Shown here in pieces: positions 45,346 through 55,036 of a DNA stretch of 64,000 nt. Every line of letters begins with the position of its first letter. Position 1 is the stretch's first letter. The stretch spans positions 51,614 to 115,613 of the forward strand of contig NZ_JACSPT010000011.1 of NCBI RefSeq assembly GCF_014837015.1. The letters are read 5' to 3'. The notes under the pieces are model-generated. The model was not told the DNA's origin. It worked only from the letters and a program-made list of their open reading frames with translations, and did no database searches. Position numbers and translations under genes: made by a program. Source of the DNA: Acinetobacter pecorum (GTDB taxonomy: Bacteria; Pseudomonadota; Gammaproteobacteria; Pseudomonadales; Moraxellaceae).

Positions 45346-46536
45346 ATGGCCTCATTTGAATTTTTCGAAGACGATCATAGCGATAGCAATGGTCAAGCCC
45401 GTTTCACTGTATTTGGTGTAGGTGGTGCGGGTGGTAATGCTGTACAGCATATGTTGCAGTCCGATATTCAGGGTGTAAAGTTTGTTTGTGCCAATACGGA
45501 CAAGCAGGCACTGGATCGCATGGAAGCTGAATTTAAAATTCAGCTGGGCGAGCAGAGTACCCGTGGTCTGGGTGCCGGTGCAAATCCGCAAGTGGGCCAG
45601 ACTGCAGCGGAAGAAAGTCGTGAACTGATCCGCCAGCAGCTTGAAGGCACAGATATGGTATTTGTGACAGCAGGTATGGGTGGTGGTACCGGTACCGGTG
45701 CTGCGCCAGTCGTAGCTGAAATTGCCAAAGAAATGGGTATCCTGACTGTAGGTGTGGTAACTACGCCCTTCAACTTCGAAGGTAAACGTCGTTTACAGTC
45801 TGCTGAAAAAGGTATCGAAGCCCTTGAGCAGCATGTAGACTCATTGATCATCATTCCAAACCAGCGGTTATTGAAAGTCTTTCGTGATATTTCAATGAAA
45901 GATGCATATAAAAAAGCGGATGATGTGCTACTGAATGCTGTACGCAGTATTTTTGATTTAGTGGTACGTCCAGGTCATATCAACCTTGACTTTGCTGACT
46001 TGAAAACCGCTATGAGCACACGTGGTTATGCCATGATGGGTGTTGGTCTGGGTCGTGGTGAAAACCGTGCCCGTCAGGCAGCTGAACAGGCGATCCGTAG
46101 TCCATTGCTCGATAACGTGACCATCATGAATGCCAAAGGTATTCTGATCAATGTAACCGGCGGCGATGATGTGACTTTTGGTGAAATTGAAGAAATTACC
46201 GATGTTGTCAACCAGATTGTCGATTTAGATGAAGGTCAGGTGTTCTACGGTACCGTTTTTGATCCGGATGCACGCGATGAAATCAGTGTGACCGTAATTG
46301 CAACAGGTCTCACCCGCCATGCAGCCGATTCAGTTGAGCCGACCAAACGTACCAATGTACAGGCAACTCGTCCAGCTGCTGCACAGGCCGTGGTTGAAGA
46401 TGACGATGTGCCGGCAATTCAGCGTCAGCAGCATGAAACAGGAGCAGCAGCGAACCCGGCAGCAGCTTCAGTTTCCAGCCCGCGCCCAACGCCAATGAGT
46501 ATTCAGGATTATCTTAAGAATCAACAACGTAAATAA
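45346..46536 (+). CDS. ftsZ: Cell division protein FtsZ
   Basis: Tubulin-like GTPase that forms the Z ring. The 396 residues include VFGVGGAGGNAVQHM at the N-terminus and the tubulin signature GGGTGTG near residue 112. After the globular core comes an Ala/Gln/Pro-rich linker and a short C-terminal peptide SIQDYLKNQQRK that binds FtsA and ZipA. It is followed by a strong terminator, so lpxC has its own promoter. Confidence 0.97.
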   Translation: MASFEFFEDDHSDSNGQARFTVFGVGGAGGNAVQHMLQSDIQGVKFVCANTDKQALDRMEAEFKIQLGEQSTRGLGAGANPQVGQTAAEESRELIRQQLEGTDMVFVTAGMGGGTGTGAAPVVAEIAKEMGILTVGVVTTPFNFEGKRRLQSAEKGIEALEQHVDSLIIIPNQRLLKVFRDISMKDAYKKADDVLLNAVRSIFDLVVRPGHINLDFADLKTAMSTRGYAMMGVGLGRGENRARQAAEQAIRSPLLDNVTIMNAKGILINVTGGDDVTFGEIEEITDVVNQIVDLDEGQVFYGTVFDPDARDEISVTVIATGLTRHAADSVEPTKRTNVQATRPAAAQAVVEDDDVPAIQRQQHETGAAANPAAASVSSPRPTPMSIQDYLKNQQRK

Positions 46537-46571
46537 CATGTAACATGATGTGTTTACTTGGATTACACAGT

Positions 46572-46597
46572 AAAGGTGGCTTAAAAGCCACCTTTTT
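46572..46597 (+). terminator. Terminator after ftsZ
   Basis: AAAGGTGGCTT-aa-AAGCCACCTTTTT, an 11-bp near-perfect stem with a T-run. Confidence 0.93.
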
Positions 46598-46662
46598 GTT
46601 TTTTATCAATGGCCAAATATGCTAACGTATAGCGGTTTTATAGATGAACAGATGATAAAAGC

Positions 46663-47565
46663 ATGTTGAAACAACGCACCCTGAAACGTATCGTGAAAGC
46701 GAGCGGAATCGGTCTTCACAGTGGGCAGAAAGTCATGATTAACTTTGTGCCGCACCATGCCGATGGGGGAATTGTGTTTCGTCGTATAGACCTGAACCCA
46801 CCAGTGGACATTCCGGCTGATGCCATGCTGATTCAGGAAGCCTTTATGTGCTCGAATCTGGTTCAGGAAAATGCCAAAGTGGGTACGATTGAGCATGTCA
46901 TGAGTGCGATTGCCGGTTTGGGAATTGATAATCTGATAATTGAAGTCTCTGCCTCTGAAGTACCGATTATGGATGGCAGTGCAGGTCCGTTTATTTACCT
47001 GTTAATGCAAGGTGGATTACAAGAGCTGGATGCTGCCAAAAAATTCGTCAAGATTATTAAACCGGTTGAAGCACTAATTGATGACAAGCGTGCCGTTTTT
47101 AGCCCCCATCAAGGCTTCCAGCTTAATTTCACCATCGATTTTGATCATCCTGCCTTTAAAAAAGAACATCAGTCCGCCAGCATCGATTTTTCTACTGAAA
47201 CTTTTGTTTATGAAGTCAGTGAAGCACGTACCTTTGGTTTTATGAAAGATCTGGATTATCTCAAAGCCAATAATCTGGCGTTGGGAGCCAGTCTGGAAAA
47301 TGCGATTGGAGTGGATGAAACCGGGGTCGTTAATGAAGAAGGCTTGCGTTTCTCGGACGAATTTGTACGGCATAAAATTCTGGATGCCGTCGGTGATTTA
47401 TATCTGCTCGGACATCAGATTATTGCCAAATTTGACGGTTATAAATCTGGACATGCCTTGAATAATCAACTTTTACGCAATGTGAAAAGTGATCCAAGCT
47501 GCTATGAAATTGTAACATTTGATGACGAGTCTAATTGTCCAATCATGTATGTGAATGTGACATAA
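46663..47565 (+). CDS. lpxC: UDP-3-O-acyl-N-acetylglucosamine deacetylase
   Basis: Zinc enzyme for the first committed step of lipid A synthesis. The 300-residue protein starts [24 protein letters not shown]. It shows the zinc-binding [14 protein letters not shown] near residue 84 and the catalytic motif [10 protein letters not shown] (His about 237). The typical end follows. It is separated from ftsZ by a terminator, the usual situation. Confidence 0.97.
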   Translation: MLKQRTLKRIVKASGIGLHSGQKVMINFVPHHADGGIVFRRIDLNPPVDIPADAMLIQEAFMCSNLVQENAKVGTIEHVMSAIAGLGIDNLIIEVSASEVPIMDGSAGPFIYLLMQGGLQELDAAKKFVKIIKPVEALIDDKRAVFSPHQGFQLNFTIDFDHPAFKKEHQSASIDFSTETFVYEVSEARTFGFMKDLDYLKANNLALGASLENAIGVDETGVVNEEGLRFSDEFVRHKILDAVGDLYLLGHQIIAKFDGYKSGHALNNQLLRNVKSDPSCYEIVTFDDESNCPIMYVNVT

Positions 47566-47664
47566 GTCATTGTGTTTGTGTCTTTATGTTTTTATTACTG
47601 CGTTAATACTGTGATACAGGTCACATAATGGTTACTTTTTAATTTATTACATTTGATTGCTATG

Positions 47665-48105
47665 TTACTTTTTATTGCTTGCCAAACGTAGTAAAGCTTG
47701 GCTAAGCTTAGGGTCGCTTATAAAGTCAGCCGCACTACGAAGTAATTCCTGTGTTTCTGCATTTAAGGCTCTTTCAGGTGTTACTGGAGCAGGGGGCATT
47801 TGCGAAGGATTCCGCAAGCAAACTTGAATTTTAGTGAGATCTGTTAATTCATTTATTTGAGAGAGTTGTGAGATGTATTGCTTTTGAAGATAGGCCAGTT
47901 GACTGATCATGGCCTGGTTTTCACCAGTAATCGTTAACACACCATTTTGATAGCAAACAACTTGCCAGCGTTCCGGTTGGGGCAACAGCGGTTGTACGAG
48001 TTTCGTAAGTTTCTGCCAAGCGGCAACTTGTGATGAGAGAAACGAAAAGTTTCCTGTTTTTATCTGCTTTCTTGTTTGTTGAAAAACGTTGACAGGTTCA
48101 GACAT
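47665..48105 (-). CDS. DUF721/DciA-like protein
   Basis: A 146-residue protein. It begins with a helical region, then has the DUF721 core with WQVVCYQNGVLTITGENQAMISQLAYLQKQ (a KH-like fold), and a divergent C-terminus. Proteins of this family (DciA) load the replicative helicase in bacteria lacking DnaC. The sequence is somewhat divergent, so the function is inferred. It is divergent from the M23 peptidase gene. Confidence 0.7.
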   Translation of the reverse strand: MSEPVNVFQQTRKQIKTGNFSFLSSQVAAWQKLTKLVQPLLPQPERWQVVCYQNGVLTITGENQAMISQLAYLQKQYISQLSQINELTDLTKIQVCLRNPSQMPPAPVTPERALNAETQELLRSAADFISDPKLSQALLRLASNKK

Positions 48106-48212
48106 ACATTGTTCCTACATATTTATGTCTTAATCTTATGCGCTTCTTTTAGTGGATATCAAGGATAGAGATCTTCAAGAAACTCGATTAAAGCAGTTTA
48201 GAGAGGTTTTTT

Positions 48213-48896
48213 ATGCATATGCGACGTATTTTGTTGGCATTTTCTTTGTCGGCTTCAGCTGCCTCGGTAGCGTTTGCAGATTTAGTCAATCTAAATCAAG
48301 AAAATGGTTCAACAGATCGTATCGAGCAATTGACACGGACTTTGGCACAGGGTGCATATACTCATCCAGATGATATCGATATCCCAGCGCAAACCAAATT
48401 AAATGTTCAACTGCGTGAGAAACCTGTTGAGCTTAACAATCGAACACTTGCTCAGAAGTATGCCAGTACTTCCTCTAACAAAGCGGCAGCAAACAGCACT
48501 TACTCTTGGTTGATTTCCCATCCTTTACCTAATTCTCGCATAAGTTCAAGTTACGGCGGGCGTACCATGGGTGGCCGTGCTGAAAATCATTCAGGCCTTG
48601 ATCTCGCTGCACCAAGCGGTACACCGATCTATGCTACTGGTCCCGGTATTGTGACCAAGTCAGGTTGGGGTACAGGTTATGGCCAATATGTTGAAATCAA
48701 TCATGGCAACGGCTATTTAACACGTTATGCTCATGCTTCACGACTTATTGCACGTGTGGGAGAACAGGTGCAAGCGGGTGATCATATTGCCAATGTAGGC
48801 TGTACTGGTCGCTGTACCGGTCCACACTTACATTATGAAGTAGTAAAAGACGGTCAACGTAAAAACCCATCGACTTATTTGGCCATGTTACCTTAA
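48213..48896 (+). CDS. M23 family metallopeptidase
   Basis: A 227-residue secreted protein with a signal peptide (MHMRRILLAFSLSASAASVAFA). The C-terminal LytM domain has the zinc-site residues HSGLDLAAP (His and Asp) and GPHLHYEV (His-x-His), separated by GYGQYVEINHGNGYLTRYAH. All catalytic residues of an active endopeptidase are present, so it probably cuts peptidoglycan cross-links in the periplasm. Other activity or an adaptor role cannot be excluded. A terminator follows. Confidence 0.88.
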   Translation: MHMRRILLAFSLSASAASVAFADLVNLNQENGSTDRIEQLTRTLAQGAYTHPDDIDIPAQTKLNVQLREKPVELNNRTLAQKYASTSSNKAAANSTYSWLISHPLPNSRISSSYGGRTMGGRAENHSGLDLAAPSGTPIYATGPGIVTKSGWGTGYGQYVEINHGNGYLTRYAHASRLIARVGEQVQAGDHIANVGCTGRCTGPHLHYEVVKDGQRKNPSTYLAMLP

Positions 48897-48970
48897 ATAT
48901 AGTCTGGGATAGCGAGATATATCTCTATACATAAATAATCTCCATTAAGCAGTTTTAAACACTTAATCTG

Positions 48971-49004
48971 AAAGCTCTTCAAATCAAATTGAGGGGCTTT
49001 TTAT
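48971..49004 (+). terminator. Terminator of the M23 peptidase gene
   Basis: AAGCTCTTCAA / TTGAGGGGCTT stem (with G-U pairs) followed by TTTTTA. Confidence 0.8.
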
Positions 49005-49116
49005 TTAATCGCTTTTAAATATCATATTATCACCAACTATTATAATGATTGTATAATAAATCGCCTTTATTGGCTGTTTTTTGTTATGTAGTGTAATTAT
49101 ACGTCACCAATCATTT

Positions 49117-49217
49117 AGTTCCTAAATAGTACTGCCAAATCGCATTCAGCTAGGGCCATACCAGCTGAGGTCTCAAATATGGTACATATAGGCTATTAGA
49201 TTAGGCTTTTAGGAACT
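49117..49217 (+). promoter_or_regulatory. Inverted-repeat leader before aceE
   Basis: AGTTCCTAAA (49117-49126) and TTTAGGAACT (49208-49217) form a perfect 10-bp inverted repeat enclosing about 80 bases. That interior contains the hairpin CAGCT...AGCTG. The downstream arm includes AGGA, the Shine-Dalgarno 8-13 bases before the aceE ATG. If the transcript begins upstream of 49117, this pairing could hide the ribosome-binding site. Confidence 0.45.
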
Positions 49218-49224
49218 GTAGATT

Positions 49225-51927
49225 ATGGCGTTTTATGGTGATACAGACGCGCAAGAAACCCAGGAATGGCAAGATGCATTTGATTCGGTTTTGCAGCATA
49301 TGGGCACTGAGCGTGCAGCATTTTTATTAGAAAAACTTTATCAACGCGCAATCGCAAAGCATGTTCCTATTCAGCGTTTAAATACTCCCTACTTAAATAC
49401 GATTTCTGTTGAAGAACAGCCTGCCATGCCGGGTGATCAGGATATGGAGCGTCGTATTCGTGCGCTGATCCGTTGGAATGCTCTGGCAATGGTATTGCGT
49501 GCGAATAAAACCGGTGATGACCTCGGTGGTCACCTGGCGAGCTTTGCTTCTTCTGCGACCCTTTACGATGTCGGCTTTAACCACTTTTTCCGGGCCAACA
49601 GTGACCACTTTGGCGGTGACATGATCTATTACCAGGGCCATTGTGCACCGGGTATTTACGCGCGTTCATTTTTGGAAGGCCGTCTGACCGAAGAGCATCT
49701 GAATAATTTCCGTCGCGAAGTCGGCGGTAAAGGTCTGCCATCTTATCCGCATCCTTATCTGATGCCGGACTACTGGCAGTTCCCGACTGTATCGATGGGT
49801 CTGGGTCCAATCATGTCAATTTATCAGGCACATATTCAAAAGTACCTGATGAACCGTGGCCTGATCAAAGAAGAAGACCGTAAAGTCTGGGCTTATCTGG
49901 GCGATGGCGAGATGGATGAGCCGGAAAGCTTGGGTGCAATTTCTCTGGCCGGTCGTGAAAAGCTCGATAACCTCATCTGGGTGGTGAACTGTAACTTGCA
50001 ACGTCTGGATGGTCCGGTACGTGGGAATGGCAAGATCATTCAGGAGCTTGAGTCGCTATTCCGCGGTGCAGGCTGGCGTGTAATTAAAGTCGTGTGGGGC
50101 CGTCACTGGGATCCATTACTAGCGAAAGATAAATCTGGTGCACTGAAAGCAGTGATGGAAGAAGCGGTGGATGGCGATTTCCAGCGCTACCAGGTAAAAG
50201 GTGGTGCTTATGCACGCGAAAAGTTCTTTGGTAAATATCCGGAAGCCAAAGAGCTGGTGAAAGATTTAAGTGATGAAGATATTGATAATCTGAACCGCGG
50301 CGGTCACGATCCGTACAAAGTCTTTGCGGCTTATGCCGAAGCTTGTACTGCCAAAGGTCAGCCGACCGTGATCCTGGCGAAAACCGTGAAAGGTTATGGT
50401 TTGTCGGAAGAAATCGAAGCAGTTAATAAAACGCATCAAATCAAGAAGATGCAGATTAATTCTTTGAAATATGTGCGCGACCGTTTCAATCTTCCTTTCA
50501 CTGATGAACAGCTGGAAGAAGTGCCGTTCTATCGTCCTAGTGAAAATTCTCCTGAAATTAAATATATGAAGGCTCGTCGTGAAGCGCTGGGTGGTTATCT
50601 ACCTGCACGTCGCAAAGACAGCGAGCAGTTGGCAATTCCTGAGCTGTCTGTATTTGATTCGGTCTTGGCGGGTTCGAACGGCAAAGAACAGTCCACCACG
50701 ATGGTGATGGTGCGTTTAATCTCGGCACTTCTTAAAGAGAAAGCGATTAAAGATCGTGTTGTGCCAATCGTACCTGATGAAGCACGTACTTTCGGTCTGG
50801 AGGGCATGTTCCGTCAGTTGGGTATTTATGCCGCGCATGGCCAGAAATATACTCCGGAAGACCAAGAACAGCTGATGCATTACCGTGAAGCCAAAGACGG
50901 TCACATGTTGCAAGAAGGGATTAACGAAGCCGGTGCCATGAGTGCATGGGCGGCATTAGGCACCAGTTATTCAACCAATAACCTGCCAATGATTCCGATG
51001 TACATGTACTACTCGATGTTTGGTTTCCAGCGTATCGGTGATATTGCATGGGCTGCAGGTGATGCACAGGCACAAGGTTTCTTGCTGGGCGCAACAGCAG
51101 GCCGTACCACACTGAACGGTGAAGGCTTGCAGCATCAGGATGGTCATTCACATATCCTGGCCAGTACCATTCCAAACTGTGTCGCTTATGACCCATGTTT
51201 CGGTTATGAGTTGGCAGTGATCGTGCATGACGGTTTACGACGTATGTATGTGAATCAGGAACGTGTGTTCTATTACCTGACCGTAATGAACGAAAACTAC
51301 GAACATCCTGAAATGCCAAAAGGTGTTGAAGAAGGTATCAAGCGCGGTATGTACCTGCTTGAAGAAGACGAGAAAGCTACCGTTCAGTTACTGGGCTCAG
51401 GTGTGATTCTGCGTGAAGTGATCAAGGCAGCGAAGATCCTGCGTGAGGAATACCAGATCCACTCGAATGTCTACAGTGTGACCAGCTTCAATGAACTGGC
51501 ACGTGACGGCATGGCATGTGAAGAATACAACCGCTTGCATCCGCTGGCTGAAGACGTGAAAGAAGCATGGGTATCGAAACAGCTCCGTGGTACTGAAGGT
51601 ATTGTGGTATCTGCAACCGATCACATGCGTGCCTATAGTGAACAGATTCGTGCTTATCTTCCGGATAACCGTCCATTCGTAGCACTGGGTACTGACGGTT
51701 ATGGCCGTTCAGATACACGTGGCAACTTGCGCAGCTACTTTGGTGTTGATGCTGCACATATTGTAGTGGCCACCCTGAAAAAACTGGCTGATGAAGGTGA
51801 AGTTGATCCGCGTCTGGTTAAAGATGCGATCTCGACTTTCGAGCTTGATACCGATCGTCCAGTGGCTTGGGCACCGCAAGAAACTCCATCAGTACATGCT
51901 GTTGCTGACTACAAAGAGGAGAACTAA
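49225..51927 (+). CDS. aceE: Pyruvate dehydrogenase E1 component, homodimeric
   Basis: Thiamine diphosphate-dependent E1 of the pyruvate dehydrogenase complex. It is 900 residues, the normal length for the gammaproteobacterial homodimeric type. The ThDP motif is GDGEMDEPES followed by NCNLQRLDG, and the transketolase-like middle domain follows. It opens TQEWQDAFDSVLQHMG as AceE does. aceF follows after 2 bases. The lpd (E3) gene is not in this window. Confidence 0.97.
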   Translation: MAFYGDTDAQETQEWQDAFDSVLQHMGTERAAFLLEKLYQRAIAKHVPIQRLNTPYLNTISVEEQPAMPGDQDMERRIRALIRWNALAMVLRANKTGDDLGGHLASFASSATLYDVGFNHFFRANSDHFGGDMIYYQGHCAPGIYARSFLEGRLTEEHLNNFRREVGGKGLPSYPHPYLMPDYWQFPTVSMGLGPIMSIYQAHIQKYLMNRGLIKEEDRKVWAYLGDGEMDEPESLGAISLAGREKLDNLIWVVNCNLQRLDGPVRGNGKIIQELESLFRGAGWRVIKVVWGRHWDPLLAKDKSGALKAVMEEAVDGDFQRYQVKGGAYAREKFFGKYPEAKELVKDLSDEDIDNLNRGGHDPYKVFAAYAEACTAKGQPTVILAKTVKGYGLSEEIEAVNKTHQIKKMQINSLKYVRDRFNLPFTDEQLEEVPFYRPSENSPEIKYMKARREALGGYLPARRKDSEQLAIPELSVFDSVLAGSNGKEQSTTMVMVRLISALLKEKAIKDRVVPIVPDEARTFGLEGMFRQLGIYAAHGQKYTPEDQEQLMHYREAKDGHMLQEGINEAGAMSAWAALGTSYSTNNLPMIPMYMYYSMFGFQRIGDIAWAAGDAQAQGFLLGATAGRTTLNGEGLQHQDGHSHILASTIPNCVAYDPCFGYELAVIVHDGLRRMYVNQERVFYYLTVMNENYEHPEMPKGVEEGIKRGMYLLEEDEKATVQLLGSGVILREVIKAAKILREEYQIHSNVYSVTSFNELARDGMACEEYNRLHPLAEDVKEAWVSKQLRGTEGIVVSATDHMRAYSEQIRAYLPDNRPFVALGTDGYGRSDTRGNLRSYFGVDAAHIVVATLKKLADEGEVDPRLVKDAISTFELDTDRPVAWAPQETPSVHAVADYKEEN

Positions 51928-51929
51928 GC

Positions 51930-53942
51930 ATGCAAATTACGACTCCCGATATTGGTGTAGATAAGGCAACAGTGGCCGAAATTCTGGTCAAAGTCGGTGA
52001 TACGATTGCGGTCGATGACAGCATCGTATTGCTTGAATCTGATAAAGCCTCTGTTGAAGTGCCTAGCACTTCCGCCGGTGTGGTGAAAAGCATTCTGGTC
52101 AGCCAGGGTGATGAAGTGGCTGAAGGCGCGGTACTGATTGAACTGCAAGCTGAAGACGGTAGCACTGATGTGGTCGAGCCACAGCAAGCAGATGCATCAC
52201 AAAAAACTTCAGAAAATACGCCAACCGCATTGCCTGATCAGGAAATCATGCAGGAAATCGCTTCACATCAGCCCAAAGCTTCTGCTGCTCCTGAAGCGCA
52301 AGCAGGCTCACAAGTGGTCGATGTGCAAGTGCCTGATATTGGTGTAGAGAAAGCCACAGTGGGTGAAATCCTGGTCGCTGTCGGTGATGAAATTGAGGTA
52401 GATCAAAGCATCGTGGTGGTGGAATCAGACAAGGCGACTGTTGAGGTGCCAAGTACGGTTTCAGGCATGGTGGAATCCATCGAGATTAAAGATGGCGATA
52501 CCATTAAAGAAGGTGTAGTCATTCTGAAAGTGAAAACGGCTGTTTCGGCAGCGCAAGCACCGACAGAAGCACCTCAAGCACCAGTTGCTCAAGCGGCGAC
52601 CCAAGAGAAAGCAGTCGAAGCACCACAAACGCCAGCAGCACCTGCAGGTGATGTTGAAATTGCCGTGCCTGACCTGGGTGTAGACAAGGCGGCTGTGGCT
52701 GAAATTCTGGTTCAGGTCGGTGATACGGTTGAAAAAGACCAGAGCATCATCGTGGTTGAATCAGACAAGGCGACTGTTGAAGTACCAAGTACTGCGGCCG
52801 GGGTTATCAAAGCCATTCATGTTGAACTGGGTCAAAATGTCTCTCAAGGTCTTGCACTGGTGACGATCGAAGCAGAAGCTGCTCCTGTTGCAGCCAAGGC
52901 AGAAGTAGCAAAAGCAGCAGAAGAATCAAAAGTGCCTGCTACAAAAGCAGTACCGGCACCTGCGGCATCTTCTAATCAGGCAGTCGCGACGTCGGATAAT
53001 GTCGACAAGCTGACCAAAGAGCAGAATGCGGCCAACTCGAAAGTCTATGCCGGTCCTGCTGTGCGTAAACTGGCTCGGGAGCTTGGCGTCGTGCTGGCAG
53101 ATGTCAAGGCCTCTGGTCCACATGCGCGCGTCATGAAAGAAGACCTGAAAGCCTATGTCAAATCGCGTCTTACTGCGCCGCAGGCGGCTCCTGTCGCCGC
53201 TGCTGCCCAAGTCGCAGGACTGCCAAAACTGCCAGACTTTAGCGCTTTTGGTGGAGTGGAAGAGAAAACCTTGACGCGTTTGCAACAAGTGTCCATTCCA
53301 CAGTTGTCGCTGAATAATTTCATTCCGCAAGTGACCCAGTTTGATGCAGCAGATATTACGGAACTGGAAGCATGGCGTAATGAACTGAAAGGCAACTTCA
53401 AGAAAGACGGCATTGGTCTGACCATTATGGCGTTCATCATCAAAGCAGTTGCGCACTTGTTAAAAGAAGAGCGAGAGTTTGCCGGTCACTTGGCTGATGA
53501 TGGCAAGTCAGTATTGTTACGTAACGAGATCCATATGGGTATCGCGGTCGCAACGCCAGATGGTTTGACCGTGCCTGTGCTGCGTCATCCAGATCAGAAG
53601 TCAATTAAACAGATTGCAGTTGAGCTGGGAGAACTAAGCCAGAAAGCGCGTGACAAGAAATTGTCACCGAAAGATCTGCAAGGCGCGAACTTCACTATTA
53701 CTAGCCTGGGTTCAATTGGTGGTACGGCATTTACACCGTTGGTCAACTGGCCACAAGTGGCGATTCTGGGTATTTCACCTGCAACCATGCAACCGGTCTG
53801 GAATGGTGAAGGTTTTGATCCACGCTTGATGCTGCCGCTTTCATTGTCATACGATCACCGTGTGATCAATGGTGCAGATGCTGCTCGTTTCACCAACAAG
53901 CTGACCAAGCTGCTTAAAGATATTCGTACTTTGCTCATCTAA
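51930..53942 (+). CDS. aceF: Pyruvate dehydrogenase E2, dihydrolipoyl acetyltransferase
   Basis: Core enzyme of the pyruvate dehydrogenase complex, 670 residues. It has three N-terminal lipoyl domains with lipoylated Lys in ESDKASVEVPS (about residue 39) and twice in ESDKATVEVPS (about 168 and 280). These are joined by Ala/Pro-rich flexible linkers. A peripheral subunit-binding domain follows (AGPAVRKLARELG), then the catalytic domain ending SLSYDHRVINGADAAR with the active-site His near 641. The first lipoyl domain differs most from the other two. It is translationally coupled to aceE. Confidence 0.97.
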   Translation: MQITTPDIGVDKATVAEILVKVGDTIAVDDSIVLLESDKASVEVPSTSAGVVKSILVSQGDEVAEGAVLIELQAEDGSTDVVEPQQADASQKTSENTPTALPDQEIMQEIASHQPKASAAPEAQAGSQVVDVQVPDIGVEKATVGEILVAVGDEIEVDQSIVVVESDKATVEVPSTVSGMVESIEIKDGDTIKEGVVILKVKTAVSAAQAPTEAPQAPVAQAATQEKAVEAPQTPAAPAGDVEIAVPDLGVDKAAVAEILVQVGDTVEKDQSIIVVESDKATVEVPSTAAGVIKAIHVELGQNVSQGLALVTIEAEAAPVAAKAEVAKAAEESKVPATKAVPAPAASSNQAVATSDNVDKLTKEQNAANSKVYAGPAVRKLARELGVVLADVKASGPHARVMKEDLKAYVKSRLTAPQAAPVAAAAQVAGLPKLPDFSAFGGVEEKTLTRLQQVSIPQLSLNNFIPQVTQFDAADITELEAWRNELKGNFKKDGIGLTIMAFIIKAVAHLLKEEREFAGHLADDGKSVLLRNEIHMGIAVATPDGLTVPVLRHPDQKSIKQIAVELGELSQKARDKKLSPKDLQGANFTITSLGSIGGTAFTPLVNWPQVAILGISPATMQPVWNGEGFDPRLMLPLSLSYDHRVINGADAARFTNKLTKLLKDIRTLLI

Positions 53943-53996
53943 AACCTTATCTCTAGGCCTTTGTTTTTCTCTCTGGGAGAAAGACAAAGAGGATAT

Positions 53997-54024
53997 AAAA
54001 AACCCTGCTTCGGCAGGGTTTTTT
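53997..54024 (+). terminator. Terminator of aceEF
   Basis: AAAAAACCCTGC-ttcg-GCAGGGTTTTTT, a very stable hairpin with a UUCG loop. Confidence 0.93.
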
Positions 54025-54061
54025 CTGCTGCATTGAAAAATAATCTATTTGATTCTATACT

Positions 54062-54268
54062 TGGCGCACTTCATTGGGGAGTAGCCGCCTTTTGCGCAAA
54101 GCAGAAGGGTGATGGTCAACATATTTGCTCAACCGGGCATGGTCATCATAGCAAAGAACCAAGTCAGCTTTTCCAAGCTTTCTTTTGTTGGCAAGACCTT
54201 TGATTTACCACTCTGCAGATTTTGGCTAGCAGGAGCGGTGAGTCATTGGTATTGGATGCTAGCCAGAG
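54062..54268 (+). promoter_or_regulatory. yybP-ykoY manganese riboswitch
   Basis: The leader contains the conserved aptamer sequences GGGGAGTAGC (near 54076) and TTGGCAAGACC (near 54188), as in yybP-ykoY RNAs that bind Mn2+. Downstream, TGGCTAGC (54223-54230) can pair with GCTAGCCA (54258-54265), which ends a few bases before the start codon at 54278. That pairing may control access to the ribosome-binding site. The next gene is a GDT1-type Mn exporter, a known partner of this riboswitch. Confidence 0.85.
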
Positions 54269-54277
54269 AAAAACCTC

Positions 54278-54853
54278 ATGTATGAATTCCTACTGTCGAC
54301 TGCAATCGTAGCACTGGCTGAAATGGGTGATAAAACCCAATTGCTGGCATTGCTGCTTGCCGCACGCTTTCGCAAACCTGTTCCTATTTTAGTTGCCATT
54401 TTATTGGCGACGGTGATTAACCACGGCCTTTCTGCGGTATTGGGACAATGGGTCACTACAGTGATTGGGCCAGAGGTACTGATGTGGATCGTTTCGCTTG
54501 GCTTTATCGCGATGGCTATCTGGATGCTGATTCCGGATGAACTCGGGGATGAAAATGCCAGCATCAATAAATGGCAAAAATTCGGGGTATTTGGTGCGAC
54601 CTTTATTCTGTTCTTTCTGGCAGAAATTGGCGATAAAACCCAGATTGCCACAGTTGCACTGGCGGCACGTTTCGACAGCGTATTCTGGGTCATGCTTGGG
54701 ACCACTTTGGGTATGATGCTGGCCAATGCACCTGCGGTCTTTTTAGGTGATAAACTAGCCAACAGATTGCCAATCAGCCTGATTCATAAAATTGGTGCGG
54801 CGATTTTCCTGGTGATTGGTGTGGCAACCCTGGTTCAACATTATTTCTTTTAA
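54278..54853 (+). CDS. TMEM165/GDT1 (UPF0016) manganese exporter
   Basis: A 191-residue inner-membrane protein with six helices arranged as two homologous halves. Each half carries the family motif ExGDK[ST]: ALAEMGDKTQLLALLLAARF at residues 9-28 and FLAEIGDKTQIATVALAARF near 110. Bacterial relatives (MneA and similar) export Mn2+, and the upstream manganese riboswitch supports that. Expression should rise with manganese. A good terminator follows. Confidence 0.9.
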   Translation: MYEFLLSTAIVALAEMGDKTQLLALLLAARFRKPVPILVAILLATVINHGLSAVLGQWVTTVIGPEVLMWIVSLGFIAMAIWMLIPDELGDENASINKWQKFGVFGATFILFFLAEIGDKTQIATVALAARFDSVFWVMLGTTLGMMLANAPAVFLGDKLANRLPISLIHKIGAAIFLVIGVATLVQHYFF

Positions 54854-54875
54854 AGAATAAAATAATATTTATGTG

Positions 54876-54905
54876 AATCCTGAGCTAAAAACTCAGGATT
54901 TTTTA
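54876..54905 (+). terminator. Terminator of the Mn exporter gene
   Basis: AATCCTGAG-ctaaaaa-CTCAGGATT followed by TTTTT. Confidence 0.9.
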
Positions 54906-55036
54906 TGCTTAAAATGCTGTCGAAATGTTGATAAATAGCATGATATGGTCAGTTCTATTGATTGTAAGTTTGACTAATTCCATATATTTTATACGGGTAT
55001 AAAAGTGTCATTTTTATTATAAATTGGGGAATTTAC

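Larger units (their letters stand above)
48897..49224. other. Gene-free region between the M23 gene and aceE
   Basis: 328 bases with no ORF. It contains the terminator of the M23 gene, several TATAAT-like -10 boxes around 49038-49060, and the inverted-repeat leader before aceE. Confidence 0.6.

Noticed and set aside
53961..54203. 80-residue ORF after aceF
   Set aside because: It runs through the aceEF terminator and the manganese riboswitch, and has no ribosome-binding site or family.
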